A stretch of DNA of 64,000 nucleotides, from NCBI GenBank assembly GCA_018003515.1, contig JAGNDO010000017.1, positions 1 to 64,000 on the forward strand, given 5' to 3'. This document shows positions 35,901 to 44,334 of this stretch, piece by piece (position 1 is the first letter of the stretch; each line of letters opens with the position of its first letter). The position numbers and the translations under genes were made by a program. The stretch comes from Caldilineaceae bacterium. Its GTDB lineage: Bacteria; Chloroflexota; Anaerolineae; Caldilineales; Caldilineaceae. A model generated the notes under the pieces. It saw nothing but the letters and a program-made list of their open reading frames with translations. It did no database searches and was not told the DNA's origin.

Positions 35901-37589
35901 ATGTCGGAAGTTGCACTGCTGGAAACCAACCGCATAGAAATTCCAGCCGACTTCCCTGTGACCTGGCCCCAGGCTGGGGACGCCGATCTCTTCTGGACCC
36001 AGGACAAGCTGCACTACCCGGACCCGGTGACGCCCCTGGAATTTTCCCTGATCGAAGAGACCGTGGACGCCGGTATCACCGCCGCGGCCCGGGCCTATGG
36101 GGTTCCGCTGACTGTGCTGGATCGACACATCAACAGCTATCTCTACGTGGCGATTGTGGTAGACGACGCCGAAACAAACGCCCTGGAATCCGAGGCGAAG
36201 CTGCGGGAGGCAGTGGCCCGCATGGAAGCGAATTGGCAAGAAGCCTGGCTGCCGGAGATTGAGCGCCACCTGGTCTTCTGGCAGCAGTTTGCCCTGGCCG
36301 ATGCAACGCCCGCCGAGCTGCTGGCCCATCTCACCGCCTCCTGGCCCCGGTTGCGCCGGGTGTGGGAGATCCACTTTCTGCTCTTTTTGCCGTCCATGCT
36401 GGCCATCAGCCAGTTTGCCGATCTCTACGCCGAACTGTGGGAAGACGCTGGCAGCCTGGAAGCCTATTCGCTCCTGGGCGGCTTCCCCAGCAAGACCATG
36501 GAAAGCGCCGAATTCCTGTGGAAGTTGAGCCGTCTGGCACTGGCTTCGCCGGTCATCGGCCACCTGTTGGCCCAGACGCCCCTGGCCGAGGCGATGGCCG
36601 CCCTGGCCGATTGCGCCGAAGGCCGGCTGTTTCTGGGCGAGTTGAACGGCTATTTGCAGGCCCACGGCTACCGGGGCGACAAACTGAGCCTCCACTACCC
36701 CTTTTGGGTGGAAGACCCGACGCCGGTGCTGAAAAATCTGCGGGACTATATGGCCCAGCCGGACCGGGATTTTGGGGTCGAGCGGGCCAAGATGGCGGCC
36801 CAACGGGAAGCGAATGTGGCCCACGCCCGCCGCCACCTGCAATATTATCCCCGGCCCGTGCGCACCGAGTTCGACTTTCTGCTGGCCGCGGCCCAGGCCG
36901 GGACGCGGCTGAAGGAAGATCACGGCTATTGGATCGATTACAAGTCCAGCTACTACATCCGTCAGCTTTTTCTGGAATGTGGCCGTCGGCTGGTGGCTGG
37001 GGGTGCGCTGGCCGGGGTGGACGACGTGTTTTATCTCTCTTTGGCCGAACTCAGGAGCGCTCTCGGCCCGGAAGCTGTCCAATTTTCTGAAAGTTTGCAG
37101 TCAGCCATCGACCAGCGCAAGCAAGTGGCCGCCCGCTTTGTCAATGTCCAGCCTCCGGCCCACCTGGGCACAGCGCCCACCGGCGCGCCGCCGGACGATC
37201 CCATCTCCCGAATGTTCATGAAGATCGAGGGGAGCGGGCCGGGAGAGAGCGAAGATGACAGCGAACTGCGGGGCAGCGCCGGCGCGCCAGGGGTGGTGCG
37301 TGGCCCGGTGAAGATTCTGCGGGTGCTGGGGGATGCGGTCAAGTTGCAGCCGGGGGATATTCTGGTGGCCGAATCCACCGCCCCGCCCTGGACACCCCTC
37401 TTTGCCAGCGTGGCCGGTATCATCACAGACAGCGGGGGCGCACTCAGCCACAGCGCAGTCATCGCACGGGAGTATGGCATCCCCGCGGTGGTGGGGGCGG
37501 GCACGGCCACTCGCCGCTTGACCGACGGGCAGGTTGTGGAAGTCAACGGCCATTTAGGGATTGTCACTATCTGTTGCGAGGCGGGCTAG
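35901..37589 (+). CDS. Dikinase-like protein: substrate domain plus phosphohistidine swivel domain (split RPH/PEP-synthase type)
   Basis: A 562-residue protein. The C-terminal ~100 residues are the PEP-utilising mobile domain, with GVVRGPVKIL, TAPPWTPLFASVAGIITDSGG and the catalytic His517 in ALSHSAVIAREYGIPAVVG. The preceding ~430 residues resemble the middle, substrate-binding domain of rifampin phosphotransferase and related enzymes (YWIDYKSSYYIRQLFLECGRRL, DDVFYLSLAEL). The ATP-binding domain that should charge His517 is missing here but encoded as a separate gene at 43426-44271. Together 562+281 residues equal about one rifampin phosphotransferase (~865). The pair probably transfers a phosphate from ATP to a small molecule or peptide of this pathway. 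Confidence 0.8.
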   Translation: MSEVALLETNRIEIPADFPVTWPQAGDADLFWTQDKLHYPDPVTPLEFSLIEETVDAGITAAARAYGVPLTVLDRHINSYLYVAIVVDDAETNALESEAKLREAVARMEANWQEAWLPEIERHLVFWQQFALADATPAELLAHLTASWPRLRRVWEIHFLLFLPSMLAISQFADLYAELWEDAGSLEAYSLLGGFPSKTMESAEFLWKLSRLALASPVIGHLLAQTPLAEAMAALADCAEGRLFLGELNGYLQAHGYRGDKLSLHYPFWVEDPTPVLKNLRDYMAQPDRDFGVERAKMAAQREANVAHARRHLQYYPRPVRTEFDFLLAAAQAGTRLKEDHGYWIDYKSSYYIRQLFLECGRRLVAGGALAGVDDVFYLSLAELRSALGPEAVQFSESLQSAIDQRKQVAARFVNVQPPAHLGTAPTGAPPDDPISRMFMKIEGSGPGESEDDSELRGSAGAPGVVRGPVKILRVLGDAVKLQPGDILVAESTAPPWTPLFASVAGIITDSGGALSHSAVIAREYGIPAVVGAGTATRRLTDGQVVEVNGHLGIVTICCEAG

Positions 37590-37666
37590 AAAACTCGTTT
37601 TTTTTCAAAAGAACCTTACCGTTATCTATCGAAAACCCACATCAAACAGCACGAACGAGGAATAAA

Positions 37667-38527
37667 ATGATCAGAGAGAGCATTACATCGATTGGGCCGA
37701 GCAATGGGCAAGGGCTGAGTGTCACCTCCCAGGGCGGGGACACCTACACGGCCAAGATGGGCAATGGGATGAGCTATCCCATCCACCAGGAAGCATGGAG
37801 CATCAAGACCGACTATTATCTGGACACCTTTGTCCATCACCTGCCAGAAATCATCGGCAACCTGCAAGCCGAGGGCAACCCTGTCGGTCGCGTGTTGGAA
37901 ATGGGCGTGGCCCGGGGCGTGCTCTCCATTGGCATCGCCCTGCTCACCGGTGACGAGACCCGGCTGGTGGGGATTGACATCGAAGAGAAGGCCCACACAC
38001 TGGTCACACGCAATACCCAGGCCAACGATGTGGCCCACAAAATTGAGGTACGCATCGGCGATCTCTTTGCGCCTGTGCAGCCGGGGGAGAAGTTTGACCT
38101 GATCTTTGGCGAACTGCCCATCATCCCCGTGGACGCGGAGGAGCAGCGGGGCTACATCGCCGACGGCTACGCTTCGGAGATCCTCAACATCAGCGGCGGC
38201 CCGGATGGACGCTATTTCATCGACAAGATGATAGAAGAGGGCACGCCCCACCTGCGGGCTGGCGGCGCGCTGGTCCTGATCCAGCCCTCCTTCATCGGCG
38301 TCGACCGCACGTTGGACCTGCTGACCCAAGCCGGGTTGACAAGCAGTGTGCTGGTGCGCCGGGAATGGCGGCTGGCGGATACCAAATTCACCCGCTCCAA
38401 CAAAGGCTACATCGAAAAGACAACCGGCTATCGCTTTCCCCAAAACGACGCTGGCGATGACGTGTTTTTTCTTACAATCCTTAAGGGTGTGAAACCGGCC
38501 TCTACCGGCGAAGCGCTTCCCTCCTGA
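37667..38527 (+). CDS. SAM-dependent methyltransferase, PrmC/HemK-like fold
   Basis: A 286-residue protein. The ATG at 37667 follows the ribosome binding site GAACGAGG; longer frames lack one. Motif I is VLEMGVARGVLSIGIAL (~75-91), then LVGIDIEEKA and KFDLIFGELPIIP. In N5-glutamine and related methyltransferases the last motif is N-P-P-[YF]; here it is G-E-L-P, so the acceptor chemistry may differ. A Gly/Ser/Thr-rich stretch lies at the N-terminus (SIGPSNGQGLSVTSQGG). It is the second methyltransferase of the island and sits 77 bases after the dikinase-like gene. Confidence 0.78.
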   Translation: MIRESITSIGPSNGQGLSVTSQGGDTYTAKMGNGMSYPIHQEAWSIKTDYYLDTFVHHLPEIIGNLQAEGNPVGRVLEMGVARGVLSIGIALLTGDETRLVGIDIEEKAHTLVTRNTQANDVAHKIEVRIGDLFAPVQPGEKFDLIFGELPIIPVDAEEQRGYIADGYASEILNISGGPDGRYFIDKMIEEGTPHLRAGGALVLIQPSFIGVDRTLDLLTQAGLTSSVLVRREWRLADTKFTRSNKGYIEKTTGYRFPQNDAGDDVFFLTILKGVKPASTGEALPS

Positions 38528-38543
38528 GGAAAGGGTGCAAACC

Positions 38544-39767
38544 ATGTCATTCGATTCAATTTTTACAACACTCTATCGTTCACCGGTTGCCGTTTTGCCC
38601 ACATCGATCACCCTGCCTGGGTTGGGCGAGGCGGGCGGGGCGGATCTAGCCCTGCTGCGCCCGGCCCTGGTCGGCGCGGTGGAATGCGCTGACGGACTGC
38701 TGGACCGGCTGCAAAACCAGGTGCTGGCCTTCGGGCAGATCCAGAGCCATCTGGATGCGCTGGATGACCAACTGGCCGGCATAGCCGAGCAGTTGACAAC
38801 CCTGGCCCCTGGGGAGCACAGCCCGACTCCGGCGCAGAATGAACGGGCCTATCGTGCTGCGGTGGATGCCTTTGGCCCCCTGCTGGCCGAAGCCTGCGCG
38901 GTCTACGACGACTATTTCGGCGTGGTCCGGGTGCCCGAAATGGGGCTGCTGCCCCTGCTGGGACAGGTGGTGCGGACAAGCCAGGCCATCCTGCGCGATC
39001 TGCCCTATACCCTGCTGGACCGGACGCAGATTGTGATGTTGGCCGCCAACATCGGGCGGATGTTGGCCGCTGTGTCCCAGCGGCTGTCAGAGGGCGAGGG
39101 GAATTCCGCACCCGCCGCCAGCAGAGCGGATGACCGCCAAGTCTATCACCGCGGCTGGCAACAGACCGCCACCCCGGAAGGATGGAGCGAGACCGTCGCC
39201 TTCTATCGCTGGAAGCTGGGCCATCACTTCTTCGATCTTTGCACGATCTTCTGCGGGGATGCCCTGGGCCAGGCCCACGCCGCCATTGCCAAGGGTGACG
39301 AGCCGATCGCTGTGACACAGTTGGCCCTGGCCGATGCCTTTCTGCGCGGCACCACTGCGGCCATGTGGTATGCGGGGGACTTCCCCGCCAATCTCTACCG
39401 GGACGTTGTGCGCCCGTCGATGATTATGCCGGGCAAGGCCAGCGGCTTTTCTGGGGATCAGAATGCAGACTATAACCGGATGAAAGACGCCAAAGAGCGG
39501 CTGAAGGCGTTTCTGTGCCAGCACTATGGCCCGGATCTGGCTGGATTGTCGCCCCGTCTGCGCCGGGCTTTTCTACAGTTTCACGAGGCCGATATCGAGG
39601 ACAACGAACACCATCTGATTATCGCCGCCCACAAAGTGGGGATGGATCAATCCCTGGCCCAGAAGGAGTGGCAGGACGAGTTGCCCGCACACGTCCATCG
39701 CCAAATGGCAGTGGATGTCCTGCGCGAGATGGCAGAAAGCAAACGTAGGGAGTTTGTTTCTCGTTAG
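38544..39767 (+). CDS. Uncharacterised helical protein
   Basis: A 407-residue protein that I do not recognise. The ATG at 38544 has GAGGAAAGG nine bases upstream. It is predicted almost all-helical and soluble, with conserved-looking segments YRWKLGHHFFDLC, TTAAMWYAGDFPANLYRDVVRPSM, GFSGDQNADYNRMK and FHEADIEDNEHHLIIAAHKVG. The several His residues in helical segments would allow metal or haem binding, and it lies just before two redox-type genes, so an oxygenase-like role of the tryptophan-dioxygenase/PrnB fold is one speculative possibility. A helical substrate-binding scaffold is equally likely. Confidence 0.5.
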   Translation: MSFDSIFTTLYRSPVAVLPTSITLPGLGEAGGADLALLRPALVGAVECADGLLDRLQNQVLAFGQIQSHLDALDDQLAGIAEQLTTLAPGEHSPTPAQNERAYRAAVDAFGPLLAEACAVYDDYFGVVRVPEMGLLPLLGQVVRTSQAILRDLPYTLLDRTQIVMLAANIGRMLAAVSQRLSEGEGNSAPAASRADDRQVYHRGWQQTATPEGWSETVAFYRWKLGHHFFDLCTIFCGDALGQAHAAIAKGDEPIAVTQLALADAFLRGTTAAMWYAGDFPANLYRDVVRPSMIMPGKASGFSGDQNADYNRMKDAKERLKAFLCQHYGPDLAGLSPRLRRAFLQFHEADIEDNEHHLIIAAHKVGMDQSLAQKEWQDELPAHVHRQMAVDVLREMAESKRREFVSR

Positions 39768-39822
39768 CATATAGGGGGAGTGGGCAGTGTGATATAGTTT
39801 TGGGACATCGGGAGAAACAAGT

Positions 39823-40212
39823 ATGGAGCAATGGACGAGAATAGCGCCTGCATCGGAGATACCCGCCAATTGCGTGACGACTCTGCAAGTGGAGGGTACG
39901 GAAATCATCGTATACCAAACAGAAGGGAATTATTACGTCTACTCAAATCGTTGTACCCATCAGGACGTGCCACTGTCCGACGGTTATTTGGTGGGGGATG
40001 CAATCATTTGCCGTTTGCACGGGGCCAAGTTTGATCTAAAGAGCGGGGCCTGTCTGCGTGCCCCGGCCCGGGGCGATCTGCAAGCCTATCAGGCAATGGA
40101 GCGTGACGGCTATCTTTTTGTCCGTCCGAGCAAAGTCGGCGAGAAAACCCCTTTTCCGGCCCGAATGACATTCCGCAGTTTTTGCGACACCTCGGTGGCG
40201 GTCAATGCGTAA
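39823..40212 (+). CDS. Rieske [2Fe-2S] ferredoxin
   Basis: A 129-residue single-domain Rieske protein. The cluster ligands are C44-T-H46 and C63-R-L-H66 (motifs NRCTHQ and ICRLHGAKF), the spacing normal for NirD/biphenyl-dioxygenase-type ferredoxins. It would pass single electrons to an oxygenase; the Rieske oxygenase at 44335-45396 is the obvious partner. It ends eight bases inside a possible upstream extension of the following phosphoesterase gene. No reductase is seen in the window, so electrons must come from elsewhere. Confidence 0.9.
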   Translation: MEQWTRIAPASEIPANCVTTLQVEGTEIIVYQTEGNYYVYSNRCTHQDVPLSDGYLVGDAIICRLHGAKFDLKSGACLRAPARGDLQAYQAMERDGYLFVRPSKVGEKTPFPARMTFRSFCDTSVAVNA

Positions 40213-40213
40213 C

Positions 40214-40257
40214 AGTCAGAGTCAGAGCCAGAGTCAGAGCCAGAGCCAGCGTCAGCG
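40214..40257 (+). repeat. Hexanucleotide repeat (AGTCAG/AGCCAG)
   Basis: A run of about seven hexamers of AGTCAG/AGCCAG type. If translated in the phosphoesterase frame from the ATG at 40205, it gives a (Gln-Ser)n stretch. A slippage-prone repeat at a gene start could cause length variation. Confidence 0.7.
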
Positions 40258-40285
40258 TCCGGCGTGGGCAGAGTGGGAGAGCAGA

Positions 40286-41734
40286 ATGGACCAAGTCCTG
40301 GCGGCAGCGCCAGCGACGGGGGTCCATCTCACGATCCTTCACTTCAACGATGTCTACGAGATCATCCCGGTCAGCGGCGGACGGCTGGGCGGACTGGCCC
40401 GGGTGGCTTCCCTGGGCAAGGCGTTGACGAAGGCAAACCCCAACACCCGGCTCTTCTTTGGCGGCGATCTCTACAATCCGTCCGGGCTGGGCGCAGCCGT
40501 GGTGAATGGGGAGCGGTTGGACGGCAAGCAGGCCGTGGCGGTGATGAACCGGGTGGGCGTGGACTATATGACCTTTGGGGATCACGAGATCAACACGGTC
40601 AACGACGCCCAGTTTGCCCAGCGGCTGGCCGAAACCGACTTCCCGGTGATCTCCAGCAATCTCTTTGCGCCAGACGGCATGCCCTTTGCTTCGGGGCAAA
40701 GCCGGGTGGAGCAGAACGCTATTTTCACTGTCACCAATGCCCAGGGCGACGGGATGCGGGTGGGGGTTTTTGGGCTGACCAAACCGATCCGTCTGCCCCA
40801 GATGGCCTTTACCTATGTGGATTGGCAGACAGCCGCCGCAGAACAGATGGCGCTCCTGCGCGGGGAGGTGGATGTGTTGATCGCCTTGACCCATCTGCCC
40901 CAGGCCGACGACGAATGGTTGGCCGCCCACTTCCCCGCCATCGATCTGATTTTGGGGGGAGACGAGCATCAACACCTGAAAGTGGCGGGCGCAGCGGACC
41001 GCGCCCCCATCTACAAAGCAGACTCCAATGCGCGCAGCGTCTACATTCTCGACCTGATCTACGACACGGCCACGGGTGACTTGCAGATTTTGGACCATCT
41101 CCAGCCCATCACCGACGCCCTGGCCGATGACCCGGAGACCCTGGCCGAGACGGAGCGCTGGGTGGCGCGGGCCTTTGCCACCTTTCGGGCCGCGGGCTGG
41201 GAGCCGACAGAGATCGTGGGCCATGCGCCGGTGGATTTGGACGGCTTCGAGGATGCGGTGCGCGCCCACCCCACGGCCTACACGGCGCTGATCACCCAGG
41301 CCATGCAGAGCGCGGTGCCGATGGCCGAGCTGGCGATTGTGTGCAGTTGGGCCATCCGCCTGGACGATCTGCTGCCCGCGGGGGGACCGATCACCCGCTA
41401 TGACATCTGGCGCACCTTCTCCTACGGTCTGTCGCCCGTCTATGGGGTGGAGACGCCGGGCACGCTGCTGGCCGAGATTCTGGATTTTGGCCGGGGCAAA
41501 GTGGGGTCCGGTTCATATTTATTGAAGACGCCCAATGTCCAGTGGGACGGGGATGGCTGGCAGATCGACGGGGCCGCGCTGGATGGGGAACGCAGCTATC
41601 TAGTCGCAATGGCCGACGATCTGCTCCACGACTATCTCTTTCACATCAACAAAGAACGGGCCAGCGAAGTACGTTGCCTGGGCGAGTTCGGCGACATCGG
41701 CCAGGCCCTGGTGACCGAGTTGCAGGGGACGTAG
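40286..41734 (+). CDS. 5'-nucleotidase/UshA-like metallophosphoesterase
   Basis: A 482-residue metal-dependent phosphoesterase of the calcineurin superfamily with a C-terminal 5'-nucleotidase domain. Metal motifs: ILHFNDVYE (~16-24), FGGDLYNPSG, FGDHEIN (usually GNHE, so Asn is Asp) and LGGDEHQH. There is no signal peptide, unlike typical periplasmic UshA, so it should act in the cytoplasm. The start at 40286 has GGGAGAG upstream; an alternative ATG at 40205 overlaps the Rieske gene and would add a Gln-Ser repeat. In this context it may remove a phosphate group put on by the split dikinase, or recycle nucleotides. Confidence 0.82.
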   Translation: MDQVLAAAPATGVHLTILHFNDVYEIIPVSGGRLGGLARVASLGKALTKANPNTRLFFGGDLYNPSGLGAAVVNGERLDGKQAVAVMNRVGVDYMTFGDHEINTVNDAQFAQRLAETDFPVISSNLFAPDGMPFASGQSRVEQNAIFTVTNAQGDGMRVGVFGLTKPIRLPQMAFTYVDWQTAAAEQMALLRGEVDVLIALTHLPQADDEWLAAHFPAIDLILGGDEHQHLKVAGAADRAPIYKADSNARSVYILDLIYDTATGDLQILDHLQPITDALADDPETLAETERWVARAFATFRAAGWEPTEIVGHAPVDLDGFEDAVRAHPTAYTALITQAMQSAVPMAELAIVCSWAIRLDDLLPAGGPITRYDIWRTFSYGLSPVYGVETPGTLLAEILDFGRGKVGSGSYLLKTPNVQWDGDGWQIDGAALDGERSYLVAMADDLLHDYLFHINKERASEVRCLGEFGDIGQALVTELQGT

Positions 41735-41791
41735 CGGACGCAGAAAGACTCGTTTTCGCAAAGTGTAAATAGCGCCAGGAAACCCTGCGCT

Positions 41792-42056
41792 CTAATACAG
41801 TCTGGCGGAAGTAAGTCCAGGAAAACCTGCGCTCTAGCCCGGTCCGTGACCGGGCGGGTCTACACGATCTTCTGCGGCAGACCCGCCGGGTCACGGACCC
41901 GGCTAGAGCAAAGTTATCCCGGACCTATTTGCGCCGACACGTACTAGCCCGGTCCGTGACCGGGCGGGTCTACACGATCTTCTGCGGCAGACCCGCCGGG
42001 TCACGGACCCGGCTAGAGCACTAGTTCCCGACCTACCTTTCGCCAAACTGTACCAG
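41792..42056. mobile_element. Two tandem MITE copies with CTAGTACAG-type ends
   Basis: Two nearly identical palindromes (41831-41909 and 41943-42019) have arms CTCTAGCCCGGTCCGTGACC and its complement around a TACACGATCTTCTGCGGC loop. The outer ends are degenerate forms of CTAGTACAG (41792-41800, 41939-41947, 42048-42056). A better preserved copy lies at 57424-57578. They fill the gap upstream of the decarboxylase and could act as a strong RNA hairpin or terminator. Confidence 0.8.
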
Positions 42057-42074
42057 TGTAAACCAGGAGCTTTT

Positions 42075-43421
42075 ATGACGTTGGAAATGCAGAGTCTACA
42101 CCTATTGAGTGAAGCGTTGACCCGTCTGGACGCCGGGTTTGCCGATCTGCCCGGGCTGCAACCGGAATTGGATATGGAGGCCATGCGCGGGGTGCTGCTG
42201 GAAGCCGCCACCCGGATGCAGGACAACTACCCCTATCCCCATCCCCTCTATGCCGGGCAGATGCTCAAGCCGCCCCACCCCGTGGCCCGGCTGGCCTATG
42301 CCCTCTCCCTCTGGATCAACCCCAACAACCACGCGTTGGACGGGGGACGGGCCAGCTCGGCCATGGAAAAAGAGGCGGTGGCCGAATTGGCCGCCATGTT
42401 TGGCTGGGAGAACCATCTGGGCCACCTGTGCGGCGGTGGCACAATGGCGAATCTGGAAGCCCTGTGGGTGGCGGGCCGTCTGCGCCCCGGCCAGAAGATT
42501 GTGGCCTCTCAGCAGGCCCACTACACCCACAGCCGGATCAGCGAAGTGCTGCAACTGCCCTACGCCGCGGTCCCCTGCAACACCAACGCCCAGATGGACC
42601 TGGCCGCGCTAGAAGAGATGCTGAAAGCGGGGGACATCGGCACGGTGGTGGCGACCCTGGGCGCGACGGCCACGGGTGCCATCGATCCCCTGCCCGGTCT
42701 GCTGGCATTGCAGGCGATCTACGGCTTCCGCATCCACGCCGACGCCGCCTACGGGGGCTACTATGGCCTGGTGGACAACCTGCGCCCGGAAAGCGCGGCG
42801 GCCTTCGCCTGTCTGGACCGGGTGGATTCCCTGGTGATCGACCCCCATAAGCATGGGTTGCAACCCTACGGCTGTGGCTGCGTGCTCTTCCAAGACCCGG
42901 CGGTGGGCGCGCTCTACAAACACGATTCGCCCTACACCTATTTCAGTTCGGCGGAGTTGCATCTGGGCGAGATCAGCCTGGAATGTTCCAGGGCCGGGGC
43001 GTCTGCCGTGGCCTTGTGGAGTACCCAGCGGCTGCTGCCCCCGGTGCGGGGCGGCGAGTTTGCCGGCATGTTGACCCAATGCCGGGAGGCCGCGCTCGAC
43101 TTGACCGACAAAATCTCGGCAGATGACAAGTGGATGTTGGCCTTTGACCCGGAACTGGACATCGTGGTCTGGGCGGAACGGGGCACGACGGCCAGTGAGA
43201 TTTCCCGGCGCTCCAAGGCCATCTTCGAGGCGGCGGCAGCCCAGGATCTGCACCTGGCCGTGGCAACCTTCCCCGCCACTCTCCTGGCCGACCGCTGGCC
43301 GGATGTGGTCTGGGATCAGCCCAGCGTGGCCTGTCTGCGCTCCTGCCTGATGAAGGCGGAGCATGGGGATTGGGTGGATGAGATCTGGGCGCGGCTGGTG
43401 CGGGCGGCGGAGGTTGGATAG
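42075..43421 (+). CDS. PLP-dependent group II-type decarboxylase
   Basis: A 448-residue pyridoxal-phosphate enzyme of the aromatic/glutamate/aspartate decarboxylase group. The cofactor Lys259 lies in SLVIDPHKHGLQPYG; other group signatures are NYPYPHPLYAGQM, GGGTMANLEALW, HADAAYGGYYG and the final SVACLRSCLMK. AGGAG stands ahead of the ATG. It probably decarboxylates an amino acid to an amine or acts on a C-terminal or free amino acid for the pathway; the substrate cannot be told. The four bases between its stop and the next GTG indicate an operon with the ATP-grasp-like dikinase domain. Confidence 0.88.
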   Translation: MTLEMQSLHLLSEALTRLDAGFADLPGLQPELDMEAMRGVLLEAATRMQDNYPYPHPLYAGQMLKPPHPVARLAYALSLWINPNNHALDGGRASSAMEKEAVAELAAMFGWENHLGHLCGGGTMANLEALWVAGRLRPGQKIVASQQAHYTHSRISEVLQLPYAAVPCNTNAQMDLAALEEMLKAGDIGTVVATLGATATGAIDPLPGLLALQAIYGFRIHADAAYGGYYGLVDNLRPESAAAFACLDRVDSLVIDPHKHGLQPYGCGCVLFQDPAVGALYKHDSPYTYFSSAELHLGEISLECSRAGASAVALWSTQRLLPPVRGGEFAGMLTQCREAALDLTDKISADDKWMLAFDPELDIVVWAERGTTASEISRRSKAIFEAAAAQDLHLAVATFPATLLADRWPDVVWDQPSVACLRSCLMKAEHGDWVDEIWARLVRAAEVG

Positions 43422-43425
43422 ACTC

Positions 43426-44271
43426 GTGACCTACCTTACCTGGCTCGACCAACCCATCTGCCAAGAGGTCTCCCTGACTGGGGGCAAGGCGGCCAATCTG
43501 GGCAAGCTGGCGGCGCGCTATCCTGTGCCCCCCGGTTTTTGTCTGACAACCCAGGCGTACAGTCGCTGGGGCGGGGAAGCCGGGGCGGACCTGCGGGCGT
43601 TGTTGTCAACCGCCTATATCGAGCTGGCCGAGCGCATGCAGACTCCTCTGCCCAGGGTGGCGGTGCGCTCGTCGGCGGTCGGCGAGGACAGCCACGACGC
43701 TTCTTTTGCCGGACAGTACGAGACTTTCCTGAATGTGCAGGGGGTGGAGGCGCTGACCGATGCGGTGTTGCGCTGCTGGGAGATGGCCGGATCGGAGCGG
43801 GTGGCCGTCTATCAGCAGCAGCAGAGCGGCCCAGCCGAAAACCGGGTGGCGGTGCTGGTGCAGGCCTTGGTGACGGCGGATAGTTCGTTTGTCGCCTTCA
43901 GCGCCGACCCCATCAGCGGGGAGCGGGGACAGGTGGTGATCAACGCCAACTGGGGGCTGGGCGAAAGTGTGGTCAGCGGTCTGGCGACGCCGGACGCCTA
44001 CGCCGTGGACAAGGCCAGCGGTGGGATCCTCTCCCAGACGATTGGTGCCAAAGAGTGCATGACGATTGTGGGGGATGATGGGGTGCGCACAAGCAAGACG
44101 CCCCGCTTTCTGCGGGCAAAACCGGCGCTGAACCCGGCCCAGGTGGCCGCGGTGACGACGCTGGCCATGCAATTAGAAGACGAAATGGGCTGGCCCGTGG
44201 ACATCGAAGGTGCCTTTGAGGGCGAGACGCTCTATTTGCTCCAATGCAGACCGATCTCGACGCTGGATTGA
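43426..44271 (+). CDS. PEP/pyruvate-binding (ATP-grasp) domain protein, partner of split dikinase
   Basis: A 281-residue stand-alone PPDK_N-type nucleotide-binding domain. Characteristic segments: GGKAANLGKLAARYPVPPGFCLT (near 17-40), VAVRSSAVGEDSHDASFAGQY (~80-100), FSADPISGERGQVVINANWGLGE and GEVLYLLQCRPIS-like end (GETLYLLQCRPIS). In PEP synthases and rifampin phosphotransferases this domain phosphorylates the swivelling His domain using ATP. That His domain is encoded separately at 35901-37589. The start is a GTG four bases after the decarboxylase stop, with the ribosome binding site GGAGG inside that gene. Confidence 0.85.
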   Translation: MTYLTWLDQPICQEVSLTGGKAANLGKLAARYPVPPGFCLTTQAYSRWGGEAGADLRALLSTAYIELAERMQTPLPRVAVRSSAVGEDSHDASFAGQYETFLNVQGVEALTDAVLRCWEMAGSERVAVYQQQQSGPAENRVAVLVQALVTADSSFVAFSADPISGERGQVVINANWGLGESVVSGLATPDAYAVDKASGGILSQTIGAKECMTIVGDDGVRTSKTPRFLRAKPALNPAQVAAVTTLAMQLEDEMGWPVDIEGAFEGETLYLLQCRPISTLD

Positions 44272-44334
44272 CATAAATGCACGTTGCTGGCTGTGATGAA
44301 AACTATGGCTGATACCTATCGGGAGATAGAACCA

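Noticed and set aside
35844-37082. 412-codon minus-strand open frame opposite the dikinase-like gene
   Set aside because: The + strand carries the swivel-domain His motif; the antisense frame has nothing recognisable.
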